NCBI GenBank assembly: GCA_944326905.1
Contig: CALVFU010000003.1
Location: 1-64,000, forward strand
Direction of reading: 5' to 3'
DNA: 64,000 nt
Origin: Candidatus Gastranaerophilales bacterium
GTDB lineage: Bacteria; Cyanobacteriota; Vampirovibrionia; Gastranaerophilales; Gastranaerophilaceae
Part shown: positions 16,805 to 23,998 of the stretch, piece after piece
Layout: the number at the start of each line of letters is the position of its first letter
Numbering within the stretch: the first letter of the stretch is position 1
Translations under genes and position numbers: made by a program
Notes under the pieces: model-generated
The model's database searches: none
The model's input: the letters and a program-made list of their open reading frames with translations, nothing else
Told to the model about the DNA's origin: nothing

Positions 16805-16841
16805 CTTAATAATTTAACAATAAATTTTTAAGTAATAAAAT
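16792..16841 (+). promoter_or_regulatory. Promoter with palindromic site, ferritin gene
   Basis: TTTTGTAACAAAA (16792-16804) is followed 14 nt later by CAAT (16818) and then by TAAAAT (16836-16841). These are the same spacings found at the other palindrome-bearing promoters. The first 20 bases are identical to the site upstream of the 82-residue protein gene at 32628. Confidence 0.6.
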
Positions 16842-16870
16842 ATATATTGTAAGTAGAAAGGAGTTTTGTT

Positions 16871-17380
16871 ATGTTTACGGAAAAATTAAACAAAGCATTT
16901 AACGAACAAATAAATGCGGAATTGTATTCGGAATACTTATATTTATCCATGAAAGCATATTTTGCTGATAAAAATCTTCAAGGTTTTGTAAACTGGATGG
17001 ATGTTCAGGTTCAAGAAGAGCACGCACATGCAATGGGGATGTTTGATTATGTAATAGAGAGAGGCGGAAAAGTTGAACTTCTTCAAATTGACAAACCAAG
17101 GATTGATTGGGAATCTCCGCTTGAAGTTTTTGAACACGTGCTAGAGCACGAACAATACGTAACATCAAGAATAAATGCTTTAATGGATGTTGCAGAAGAG
17201 GAAAAAGATAGAGCCGCATTATCATTCCTTGATTGGTATTTAAAAGAACAGGTTGAAGAGGAATCAAATGTTGGCGGTGTACTTGCGACATTAAAACTTA
17301 TCGGCAAGGATACACAAGCATTATTTATGCTTGATAAGGAGCTTGCTGCCCGCACATTTGTTGCTCCTGTTATAGGTTAA
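16871..17380 (+). CDS. ftn: Ferritin (non-haem iron storage)
   Basis: This 169-residue four-helix-bundle ferritin should oxidise Fe2+ and store iron as a 24-mer in the cytoplasm. Ferroxidase ligands are visible: Glu17 (NAELYSEYLY), Glu50 and His53 (QEEHAHAM), Glu93 (LEHEQYV) and Gln126/Glu129 (LKEQVEEES). AAAGGAG precedes the ATG. It is transcribed divergently from the repeat protein across a shared palindrome. No terminator lies before the tryptophan-leader promoter, so read-through into that leader would meet its terminator. Confidence 0.93.
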   Translation: MFTEKLNKAFNEQINAELYSEYLYLSMKAYFADKNLQGFVNWMDVQVQEEHAHAMGMFDYVIERGGKVELLQIDKPRIDWESPLEVFEHVLEHEQYVTSRINALMDVAEEEKDRAALSFLDWYLKEQVEEESNVGGVLATLKLIGKDTQALFMLDKELAARTFVAPVIG

Positions 17381-17397
17381 TATATATCCTTGATATA

Positions 17398-17426
17398 TTG
17401 ACAAATATATTTATTTGTGTGAATAT
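17398..17426 (+). promoter_or_regulatory. Promoter of the Trp-codon leader
   Basis: A perfect TTGACA (17398-17403) and a 17-nt spacer lead to GAATAT, which is preceded by TGT (extended -10 type). It ends 6 nt before the leader ATG, the geometry of the leaderless promoters in this window. The -10 itself is weak, and AATATT one base later is an alternative. Confidence 0.5.
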
Positions 17427-17432
17427 TTAGGT

Positions 17433-17483
17433 ATGAATTACCAAAATAAAAATATTAATAATATTTGGTGGCGCCTGTATTAG
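17433..17483 (+). CDS. Leader peptide with tandem tryptophan codons
   Basis: This 16-codon frame encodes MNYQNKNINNIWWRLY. Two adjacent TGG codons (17466-17471) sit just before the first hairpin, and the stop codon falls in its loop. The WWR segment recalls the E. coli trp leader peptide. There is no proper ribosome binding site (AGG is only 1 nt away), but the promoter spacing fits leaderless translation. It should act as a sensor of charged tRNA-Trp rather than as a functional product. Confidence 0.6.
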   Translation: MNYQNKNINNIWWRLY

Positions 17484-17549
17484 TACAGGTTCCTCTTATG
17501 TCTCTTGATAAAGGTAAACCTGTACAAATGATTGTCAGGTTTATTTTTT
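17466..17549 (+). promoter_or_regulatory. Tryptophan attenuator: competing hairpins before a terminator
   Basis: Segment 1, CCTGTA (17474-17479), pairs with segment 2, TACAGG (17484-17489). The longer segment 2, GTACAGGTT (17483-17491), pairs perfectly over 9 bp with segment 3, AACCTGTAC (17517-17525). Segment 3 is also the left arm of the terminator. A ribosome stalled at the Trp codons would cover segment 1 and favour 2:3 antitermination. A ribosome reaching the stop at 17481 would cover segment 2 and allow termination. This is trp-operon-type logic. Confidence 0.7.
17516..17549 (+). terminator. Attenuator terminator
   Basis: AAACCTG plus ACAA (with one bulged T) pair with TTGT plus CAGGTTT to give 11 bp with an ATGA loop, then ATTTTTT. 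It ends only 4 nt before the AAGGAG of the next gene, so it is placed to control that gene. Confidence 0.8.
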
Positions 17550-17565
17550 AATCAAGGAGAAAATT

Positions 17566-18747
17566 ATGTCAGTTAGTTTAATAAATACATTATCTAATCC
17601 CCTAAGAACAGCATCCAAATTTGTATCATATCAAGAAAGCGCATCAGGTCTATCTGCATCGCGCCTTATTCAAGATACAGGCACATGTCTTGCGCCCAAA
17701 GTGACATTTTCCAGAAGTAAAGAGGACTTAGCCGAAAATGTATTTCTTGAATTGTCTGAAAATGCAATCGTATATTTTGGACCTGCAATTCTAGGTGAAA
17801 AAGTTGCTCGTAAAGTATTTTCAAGGGGACTTAATTTAAAAGAAAAAGAATTAATTGCAAAATCATTAAAAGAATTAAATTGCACTGCCCCTAATATTAA
17901 GAAAAAAATTGTTCCGATAAAAGCAGCAATTGCACTATCTACAATGTTGATACCACTTGCTGAATTTTCGCTAAGCTATTTGAAAAATTTATTCACATTA
18001 AAAGTATTCAAAAAAAGTGATTTCCAAAATATAGCATCACTAGAAAAAAATGAAGAGGATAAAGAGCAGCAAAGAAAAGTTGAAAGAAGCGCAAAACAAA
18101 AAATTGGTATTGCCGCTGCTCTATACGGCGCTCTCCTAGGGGCAAGTATTCTTTTAGCCTCAAAAGGAAAAGATGCAAAAATTCTACAAAATTTGAGCGA
18201 AATTATATTAGCGCCTGGAGATAAACTTGTTAAGAACAATAAAAAAAGGGCGAAATTTTTAAATAAATATTTCAGCCAGGATTTTAACTCTGAAAATGGA
18301 AAACTTGCAATGAGCAAAGGTCAGTTGACAGCGTGTGTAACTATAGGCGGACTTGGATACTTCGGCTCATCAGCCGACAGAGGTAAAGAAAATCTACTTG
18401 AAACAACTTCAAGATTTCCGCTTGTTGGTTTTTATATAATTACCGGCGGGGAACTATTTGACAAAGGCTTTAAGAAATTATTAAATAAATTCGGATATTG
18501 TAAAGATGTAATAAACGAAGATTTTTCATCACCAAGCTTCAAAGAATTAGAAACAAAAGCAAAAGAGTTATCTATTATAAATAAATCAAATATAAAAAAT
18601 GAATTTAAAAAGCTTGCAGGGCAAAAGGTATTAGTATCAGGTGTTCCATACTTATTCGGCATTGGTATTATGGGGTTCTTTGTAGCAGGGATGACAAATT
18701 ATTTTACAAGGAAAAGGCATAAAAACTTTATACAAAAAAGCTGCTGA
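17566..18747 (+). CDS. Trp-free membrane protein under Trp attenuator, function unknown
   Basis: The 393 residues contain no tryptophan at all. About four hydrophobic segments are visible: near residues 112-135 (AAIALSTMLIPLAEFSLSYL), 183-202 (IGIAAALYGALLGASILLAS), 268-290, and 360-382 (YLFGIGIMGFFVAGM). Long Lys/Glu-rich soluble stretches separate them, including a probable coiled coil around 155-180. There is no signal peptide and no family I recognise. AAGGAG lies 6 nt before the ATG. The leader suggests expression rises when charged tRNA-Trp is scarce, so a role in tryptophan supply is a reasonable but unproven guess. It abuts the converging gene. Confidence 0.75.
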   Translation: MSVSLINTLSNPLRTASKFVSYQESASGLSASRLIQDTGTCLAPKVTFSRSKEDLAENVFLELSENAIVYFGPAILGEKVARKVFSRGLNLKEKELIAKSLKELNCTAPNIKKKIVPIKAAIALSTMLIPLAEFSLSYLKNLFTLKVFKKSDFQNIASLEKNEEDKEQQRKVERSAKQKIGIAAALYGALLGASILLASKGKDAKILQNLSEIILAPGDKLVKNNKKRAKFLNKYFSQDFNSENGKLAMSKGQLTACVTIGGLGYFGSSADRGKENLLETTSRFPLVGFYIITGGELFDKGFKKLLNKFGYCKDVINEDFSSPSFKELETKAKELSIINKSNIKNEFKKLAGQKVLVSGVPYLFGIGIMGFFVAGMTNYFTRKRHKNFIQKSC

Positions 18748-19119
18748 TTATTGTATTATACTTGATTCAGCTGTTCCGCCTTTTACAGTTGGCGCAGCAT
18801 TTTTAATGATATAGGGGCGAACAAAGCTCCAAATACCGTAAAGATTTACCAGGTTACCCGCAATCATAACTGTAGTTTTTATTTTTTTTGAAGATTGCGG
18901 GATAAAAGTTCCGAGTGTTAATGCTGATGTTCCAAGCATAAATGCTAAATATCCTTTAAATACACTCCTAGGTACTGCTACACAATCATTTAAATCAGCA
19001 GAATTTTTTATTTTTGTTGAAAATTTGTCAGTAAATTTTTCCTTTGGCTTAGAATAATAATTTAATTGTGTTTCTGTACTTTTAAAATTACTTTGATGTT
19101 GGATTGATTGTACTTTCAT
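18748..19119 (-). CDS. Small two-helix membrane protein with SIQ-type N-terminus
   Basis: This 123-residue protein starts MKVQSIQHQSNFKS, which resembles the start of the GH77-like protein in this window (MRINSIQKNIIF). After a polar region, two hydrophobic helices (about residues 55-75 and 83-103) form a hairpin. I recognise no family. The ATG was preferred over an in-frame TTG 18 nt upstream because TTGAAA-16-TATTAT ends 6 nt before it. Confidence 0.55.
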   Translation of the reverse strand: MKVQSIQHQSNFKSTETQLNYYSKPKEKFTDKFSTKIKNSADLNDCVAVPRSVFKGYLAFMLGTSALTLGTFIPQSSKKIKTTVMIAGNLVNLYGIWSFVRPYIIKNAAPTVKGGTAESSIIQ

Positions 19120-19125
19120 ACTCAA

Positions 19126-19153
19126 ATAATAACTCAAACAAAATAATTTTCAA
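19126..19153 (-). promoter_or_regulatory. Leaderless-type promoter
   Basis: On the minus strand TTGAAA, a 16-nt spacer and TATTAT end exactly 6 nt before the ATG of the small membrane protein. No ribosome binding site is present. Confidence 0.55.
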
Positions 19154-19215
19154 TAAATACTGAATTTGTAAAATCAAAATCTATTTATGATATAATTTAA
19201 TACAGAGGTAAAGAT

Positions 19216-19794
19216 ATGGCTATAAAAAAGATTTTACGATATGGAGAACCGTCACTTAGACTTCCATCAAGAGAAGTACATAAAGTTTCAGTAAAAGTTA
19301 AGGCGATAGTTGCAGATTTATATGATACTATGTATGCAAACAACGGGGTCGGGTTAGCTGCACCTCAGATTGGTGAAAATCTCAGAATATTTGTTGTAGA
19401 CTGTTCATCAGGTGATGAACCATTAAATCCTATTACTTTTATTAACCCCAAAATAATAAAGAAATCCGGCGCTTGCAAAAGCCATGAAGGTTGTTTAAGC
19501 TTTCCTGAAGCATACACTGACGTAAGGCGGTATGCTAATATTATGGTTAAGGCAACAGACATTCACGGACGACAGTTTGTTATGGAGGTGAAGGATGGTG
19601 TTTTACTAGCTCGTGCTATCCAACACGAATTTGATCATCTAGACGGAATTTTATTTATTGATCACTCAATAAATAGATTTGAAACAGATGAAGTTCTAAG
19701 TAAATACAATCTTCCGCCGGTTGAAGTTGATAAACTTCTTTCAGAGCCGGAACTTGATGAAATGCTAAAAGAACAGCAAGACAAGGGTAACTAA
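19216..19794 (+). CDS. def: Peptide deformylase
   Basis: This Fe/Zn enzyme removes the formyl group from the N-terminal Met of new proteins. All three family motifs are present: GVGLAAPQIG (about residue 43), EGCLSFP with the metal-binding Cys, and QHEFDHLDG with two metal-binding His and the catalytic Glu. Length 192 is normal; the C-terminal tail is slightly extended and acidic. It is the first gene of an operon and abuts fmt with no gap. AGAGGTAAAG precedes the ATG, and an extended -10 (TGATATAAT) lies at 19188-19196. Confidence 0.95.
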   Translation: MAIKKILRYGEPSLRLPSREVHKVSVKVKAIVADLYDTMYANNGVGLAAPQIGENLRIFVVDCSSGDEPLNPITFINPKIIKKSGACKSHEGCLSFPEAYTDVRRYANIMVKATDIHGRQFVMEVKDGVLLARAIQHEFDHLDGILFIDHSINRFETDEVLSKYNLPPVEVDKLLSEPELDEMLKEQQDKGN

Positions 19795-20733
19795 ATGATT
19801 AAAGTGGTTTTTTGGGGAACTCCGAATATTGGTGTAAAGACATTAAAATATCTTGCGGCATCGAAAGACTTTGATGTAGCAGGTGTCGTAACGCAGCCTG
19901 ATAAGCCTGCAGGACGCGGGAATAAACTTATGGCGTCACCTATAAAAAAAACTGCTATTGAACTTAATATCCCTGTATTCCAGCCGATTTCTATACGTAA
20001 AGACATTGATATACAAACAAAAATTAAAAATTTAAACGCTGATTTTTTTGTAACATTTGCCTTTGGACAAATTTTATCGCAAGAAGTTCTTGATATACCC
20101 AAATATGAAACTATTAATCTCCACGCTTCTCTACTTCCACGATACCGTGGCGCTAACCCAATACAAAGGTGTATTATTAACGGGGATAAAAAAACAGGTA
20201 TATGTACTATGATTACAGAACTTGGACTTGATTGCGGTGATGTTTGTATGTCATATCCTATAGATATCCCTGATGATATGACTTGCGAAGATTTATATAA
20301 AATTATAGCAGATAAGTCTCCTGCCCTAATTTCTGATACGCTCAAAGGTTTATATAACGGTACCCTTAAGCCGGTGAAACAGTGTGAAGAGGGTGCATGC
20401 ATTGCTAGTAAACTTAAAAGTGATGAGTTTAAAATAGACTGGACTAAAACAGCCTGTGAAATACATAATCTTATTCGCGGGGTATACAAGTCTCCCGGTG
20501 CATACTTCTGTTTTAACGGTAAGAATATAAAAGTTATGAATTCATGTGTAATAAGCCAACAATCAAACTGCAAACCGGGAACTATTATTTGTGTTGGAAA
20601 AGATGGTATTGACTTTGCAACAGGTAACGGAGTCTTAAGAATTACCCGCGTAAAGCCTGAAAGCAAAGGAGAAATGGCAGCACGCGATTGGTATAATGGT
20701 GTAAAAAATACAATAGGAGTTCTTGTAAAATGA
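19795..20733 (+). CDS. fmt: Methionyl-tRNA formyltransferase
   Basis: The 312-residue enzyme formylates Met-tRNA(fMet) with 10-formyl-tetrahydrofolate. It has the N-terminal FWGTPNIGVKTLKYL, the catalytic core HASLLPRYRGANPIQRCI, and the C-terminal OB-like tRNA-binding domain. It sits directly after def, the usual pairing, since one adds and the other removes the formyl group. Its stop overlaps the aroH start by 4 nt (ATGA). Confidence 0.95.
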   Translation: MIKVVFWGTPNIGVKTLKYLAASKDFDVAGVVTQPDKPAGRGNKLMASPIKKTAIELNIPVFQPISIRKDIDIQTKIKNLNADFFVTFAFGQILSQEVLDIPKYETINLHASLLPRYRGANPIQRCIINGDKKTGICTMITELGLDCGDVCMSYPIDIPDDMTCEDLYKIIADKSPALISDTLKGLYNGTLKPVKQCEEGACIASKLKSDEFKIDWTKTACEIHNLIRGVYKSPGAYFCFNGKNIKVMNSCVISQQSNCKPGTIICVGKDGIDFATGNGVLRITRVKPESKGEMAARDWYNGVKNTIGVLVK

Positions 20734-21080
20734 TAACACGCGGGATAAGAGGTGCTATTACCGTTGAACATAATAGCGAAGAGGATATAAAAAGTGCAAC
20801 TATTGAATTGTTATCTGAAATAGTTTTAAAAAATAATCTGGATTTAGATATGATTTCACATGTTATATTTACTATGACTGATGATTTAGATGCTGCATTT
20901 CCTGCTAAATTCGCAAGAGTTGATTTACACTGGAAAGATGTACCAATGATGTGTTATAACGAACTTAAAGTTAAGGATGCTTTAAAAAAATGTATTAGAG
21001 TAATGATTGTTGTAAACTGCGGAGAAAATTTTGTTCCTGAATTTATCTATTTAAAAGGAGCTGAAGGATTACGAAAATGA
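20730..21080 (+). CDS. aroH: Chorismate mutase, AroH class
   Basis: The 116-residue trimeric AroH-type mutase converts chorismate to prephenate for Phe and Tyr synthesis. It matches the family from the first residues (TRGIRGAITVEHNSEEDI, with the active-site Arg) through the VPMMCYNELKV region and the second active-site Arg in KCIRVMIVVN. It is fully coupled to fmt and to the next gene by 4-nt overlaps. The aroC, aroK and aroB genes that supply chorismate are elsewhere in the window. Confidence 0.9.
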   Translation: MITRGIRGAITVEHNSEEDIKSATIELLSEIVLKNNLDLDMISHVIFTMTDDLDAAFPAKFARVDLHWKDVPMMCYNELKVKDALKKCIRVMIVVNCGENFVPEFIYLKGAEGLRK

Positions 21081-21460
21081 AAAAAATTCTAATTGTAGAT
21101 GATGTTAAAGGGTGGAGAGACCAGCATATACTTATACTTAATGAATTATTAGACGGGGATGCTGAATTTGACACAGCAGAATCTGCAAGAGAGGGATATG
21201 AAAAAGTCTATAATAATATAAATGCTCCATATAATTTAATTATAACAGATTTGCAGATGGAAGAGGATTTTTTACCCAAATATGCCGGAGAGTGGTTTAT
21301 CGAACAGATTAGAAAATTAAATCAGTATAATAAGACAAGAATAGTAATTATTTCAGCAACATATAATATCAGTCTGATTGCTGAAAGCCTAAATGTCGGA
21401 TATATCCCGAAATCAACTGCATCAAAATTTCCTCAAAGCTACTTAGATGCTGTTCTATAA
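21077..21460 (+). CDS. Stand-alone response regulator receiver domain
   Basis: The 127 residues are just a CheY-like receiver: the acidic pair Asp8-Asp9 (ILIVDD), the phospho-acceptor Asp58 (IITDLQM), a Ser in VIISA and the conserved Lys in YIPKST. There is no output domain and no histidine kinase nearby. It overlaps aroH by 4 nt and the converging priA by 6 nt. A role linked to this operon is not evident. Confidence 0.82.
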   Translation: MKKILIVDDVKGWRDQHILILNELLDGDAEFDTAESAREGYEKVYNNINAPYNLIITDLQMEEDFLPKYAGEWFIEQIRKLNQYNKTRIVIISATYNISLIAESLNVGYIPKSTASKFPQSYLDAVL

Positions 21461-23653
21461 GATGTCAAGCGGATCAACATCAATTGAAAGTTTTATATCT
21501 TTTGGCATAATTATTTTATTTAAAAAAGATGAAACAAACTTATGCCCTTTTTGTGAAAGTTTGTTTTTAATTAAAATTTGGAACCTGTATTTATTGCTTA
21601 TTTTTTCAATAACGCAGGCAGATGGACCAAGAAGCTCCAAATATTCGCTAAAACCATATTTTTCAGTCATTTGAGTAAATCTCATTCCTATTTCCATAGC
21701 TGATTTTTCTGCACGATATTTATTTTCGGAGCTGATAATTAATCTTATTATCTGGCTAAACGGCGGATAGTCGTATTCCTGGCGTATTTTAATTTCTTTT
21801 TTGTAAAAAGTGTTATAATTTTGCTCTTTTGCACTTACAAAAGCATAATATGAAGGATTATAAGTTTGAAAAATCACTTGCCCCTCATCAACTCCGCGTC
21901 CTGCTCTGCCTGCAACTTGTGTAAGCAGCTGAAATCCTCGTTCAGAGGCTCTAAAATCAGGGAGCGAAAAGCCGGCATCAGCATTAAGTACGCCTACTAG
22001 AGTAACATTAGGGTTATCCAAACCTTTTGCAATCATTTGTGTACCAATTAGTATATCAATTTCACGGGCGAGAAATTTATTCAAGAGCTCAATATGAGCA
22101 TTTTTACGTACGAGGATATCGCTGTCAATTCTTGAAACACGTGCTTGCGGATAAAGCTCTTTTATGAGTAATTCTATTTTTTGAGTACCTGCGCCAGCAT
22201 TCCTAAGTGCATCAGAACCACAGTTAGGGCAAGTGTCCGGGAAATGCATGATTTTGTTACAATAATGGCATTTTAGCACTTTATCTGTACTGTGCCAAAT
22301 CATAGGAATAGAGCAATCAGGACACTCGATTATATGTCCGCAAGCCTGGCATTGTGTAGAAGTTGAAAAACCTCGTCTATTCATCAGTAGAATCACCTGA
22401 TGTTTTTTTTCAAGAGTTTTAATTATTTCAGTTTGCAGCGGTTTTGAAATCATACCTTTGTAGGCAGCTTTTCCATATTCCTGCATATTTATAACTTTAG
22501 TTTTTGCCGGCGGTTGATTATTATAGCGTTTATTCAATTCAAAAAGATTGTTATTATTGCTTGCATAATAATAAGAAGATATATCAGGAGTCGCAGAGCC
22601 TAGAATTATCGGTGCCTGGTGAAATTGTGCCAGCCGCTGCGCAATAATTTTTGCATCGTACCGAGGAGATGGATTTGATTGTTTATAGGCACTTTCGTGT
22701 TCTTCATCTACGATTATTAAGCCTATATTGTTTAAAGGTGCAAACACAGCTGAACGAACACCTGCAAGTATTTTTACATCATTTTTGTACAATCTTTTCC
22801 AGACGTCGTATTTCTCCCCTTCCGAAATATTACTGTGCCAAATTGCTACATCGTTAATTCCGAATTTGCGTGCTAAACGTTTAACCAATTGAGAAGCAAG
22901 TGCAATTTCTGGCGCAAGAAAAAGTACATTTTTGCCGGTATCAATTACATCCTTTATAAGTTTAAAATAAACTTCTGTCTTGCCTGAGGCGGTTATTCCA
23001 TGCAGCAGCAGCGGTTTTTGAGAACGCATTTTGGCAGTAATTTCTTTATAAACTCTGTCCTGTTCGTTTGAAAGATCATAAAGCGGCTCTATTTTTATAT
23101 CTTTAAATATATTTAACGGATTTCTGTAAATTTCTTCATCAAAAAATTTTAAATACCCTAGCTCAGCCATTTTTTTTATAGTTGCAAGAGTTGTTTTATT
23201 CTCTTTCAAAAAAACATTCAGCTGAGACTTACCATTTACCTTCAGCACTGATAAAATTTCTTTCTGGCGTTTAGTTGCTCCCTCTTCAGATATAAATTCA
23301 ACAGCTTTAGACACTTTAGAAGACATTTCAATAAATTTAGCCGGTATCGCCATATTAATCACTGTTACAAGATCTGTACAGTAATAGTTTGCAACCCACT
23401 CCAGCAATTTAAGATATTTAAGAGAAAATAGAGGATTTGTATCAAGTATTTTTGATATTTTTTTAGGAGTAAAGTCACCAGGGAGATAATCAGAGAAGCC
23501 GACAATAAAGGCATTAACAAGCCCCCGTCTGCCAAATGGTACTAAAACAGGCTGTCCTATTTGGATAACCTGTTTTAATTCTTCCGGGATAAGGTAACTA
23601 AAAGTCTTTACCCCTAAACCTGTTATATTAACCAATACTAACGCGTATTTCAT
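21455..23653 (-). CDS. priA: Primosomal replication-restart helicase PriA
   Basis: The 732-residue superfamily-2 helicase reloads the replisome at stalled forks. It has the N-terminal 3'-binding domain (FSYLIPEEL... GQPVLVPFGRR), Walker A GITASGKTEVY, the box DEEHE, and helicase motifs VLMNRRG and GTQMIAKG. The zinc-binding cysteine pairs (CQACG, CPDC, CHYC, CPNC) are inserted in the helicase core. Its start overlaps the stop of the upstream PC4-like gene (TAATG), so they are coupled. Confidence 0.95.
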   Translation of the reverse strand: MKYALVLVNITGLGVKTFSYLIPEELKQVIQIGQPVLVPFGRRGLVNAFIVGFSDYLPGDFTPKKISKILDTNPLFSLKYLKLLEWVANYYCTDLVTVINMAIPAKFIEMSSKVSKAVEFISEEGATKRQKEILSVLKVNGKSQLNVFLKENKTTLATIKKMAELGYLKFFDEEIYRNPLNIFKDIKIEPLYDLSNEQDRVYKEITAKMRSQKPLLLHGITASGKTEVYFKLIKDVIDTGKNVLFLAPEIALASQLVKRLARKFGINDVAIWHSNISEGEKYDVWKRLYKNDVKILAGVRSAVFAPLNNIGLIIVDEEHESAYKQSNPSPRYDAKIIAQRLAQFHQAPIILGSATPDISSYYYASNNNNLFELNKRYNNQPPAKTKVINMQEYGKAAYKGMISKPLQTEIIKTLEKKHQVILLMNRRGFSTSTQCQACGHIIECPDCSIPMIWHSTDKVLKCHYCNKIMHFPDTCPNCGSDALRNAGAGTQKIELLIKELYPQARVSRIDSDILVRKNAHIELLNKFLAREIDILIGTQMIAKGLDNPNVTLVGVLNADAGFSLPDFRASERGFQLLTQVAGRAGRGVDEGQVIFQTYNPSYYAFVSAKEQNYNTFYKKEIKIRQEYDYPPFSQIIRLIISSENKYRAEKSAMEIGMRFTQMTEKYGFSEYLELLGPSACVIEKISNKYRFQILIKNKLSQKGHKFVSSFLNKIIMPKDIKLSIDVDPLDIL

Positions 23654-23889
23654 TACTCAGCTTCTGCCATAAATTCCTTTTTTGCTTCTTCTATGGCCTC
23701 AGAAAGAATATCAAGCTGATCAGGAGCAAAAGTTACACCTTTTTTTGTCGGCAGCCAGGTAGCACCGTCATCAGTCGTATAATATATCCTTAAATTAAAA
23801 TAGCTTTTACCGCGATACTCACTGATTGATATTTGCAGTTGCTCAGTATCGGTTCTTTGTATTGCTGCTAAAATTTTTGGATCTGCCAT
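23653..23889 (-). CDS. PC4/p15-family transcriptional coactivator homologue
   Basis: This 78-residue protein matches the PC4 single-stranded-DNA-binding fold: four beta-strands (LQISISEYRG, KSYFNLRIYYTTDDG, TWLPTKKGVTF) and a C-terminal helix (APDQLDILSEAIEEAKK). PC4-like proteins bind ssDNA or melted dsDNA as dimers. Position directly before priA with TAATG coupling supports a role in DNA replication or repair rather than classical activation (inference). AGGGAGG precedes the ATG. Confidence 0.82.
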   Translation of the reverse strand: MADPKILAAIQRTDTEQLQISISEYRGKSYFNLRIYYTTDDGATWLPTKKGVTFAPDQLDILSEAIEEAKKEFMAEAE

Positions 23890-23998
23890 ATTAATTCCCT
23901 CCCTTTTATTGAATAATGAAATTATATCACAAGAATTATGTATTATAAAATTTTTGATTTATAATACAAAGTGAAAGGCAAATATAAGTGGAGTTATT

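Noticed and set aside
16899-17355. Minus-strand frames inside ferritin
   Set aside because: Ferritin is clearly the coding strand. The frames are by-products of its codon bias.
17460-17550. Known riboswitch or SRP/6S RNA at the 17.5-kb leader
   Set aside because: I compared it from memory with fluoride, preQ1, guanidine, ZTP and SRP consensus features. None fits, whereas the Trp-codon leader explains the region fully.
19791-20771. 326-residue open frame on the minus strand opposite fmt
   Set aside because: It mirrors the full length of fmt, which has all formyltransferase motifs. The antisense frame has no recognisable domain.
23917-23949. Short frame before leuC reading MKLYHKNYVL as a possible leucine leader peptide
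   Set aside because: Only two scattered Leu codons, no hairpins and no terminator before leuC.
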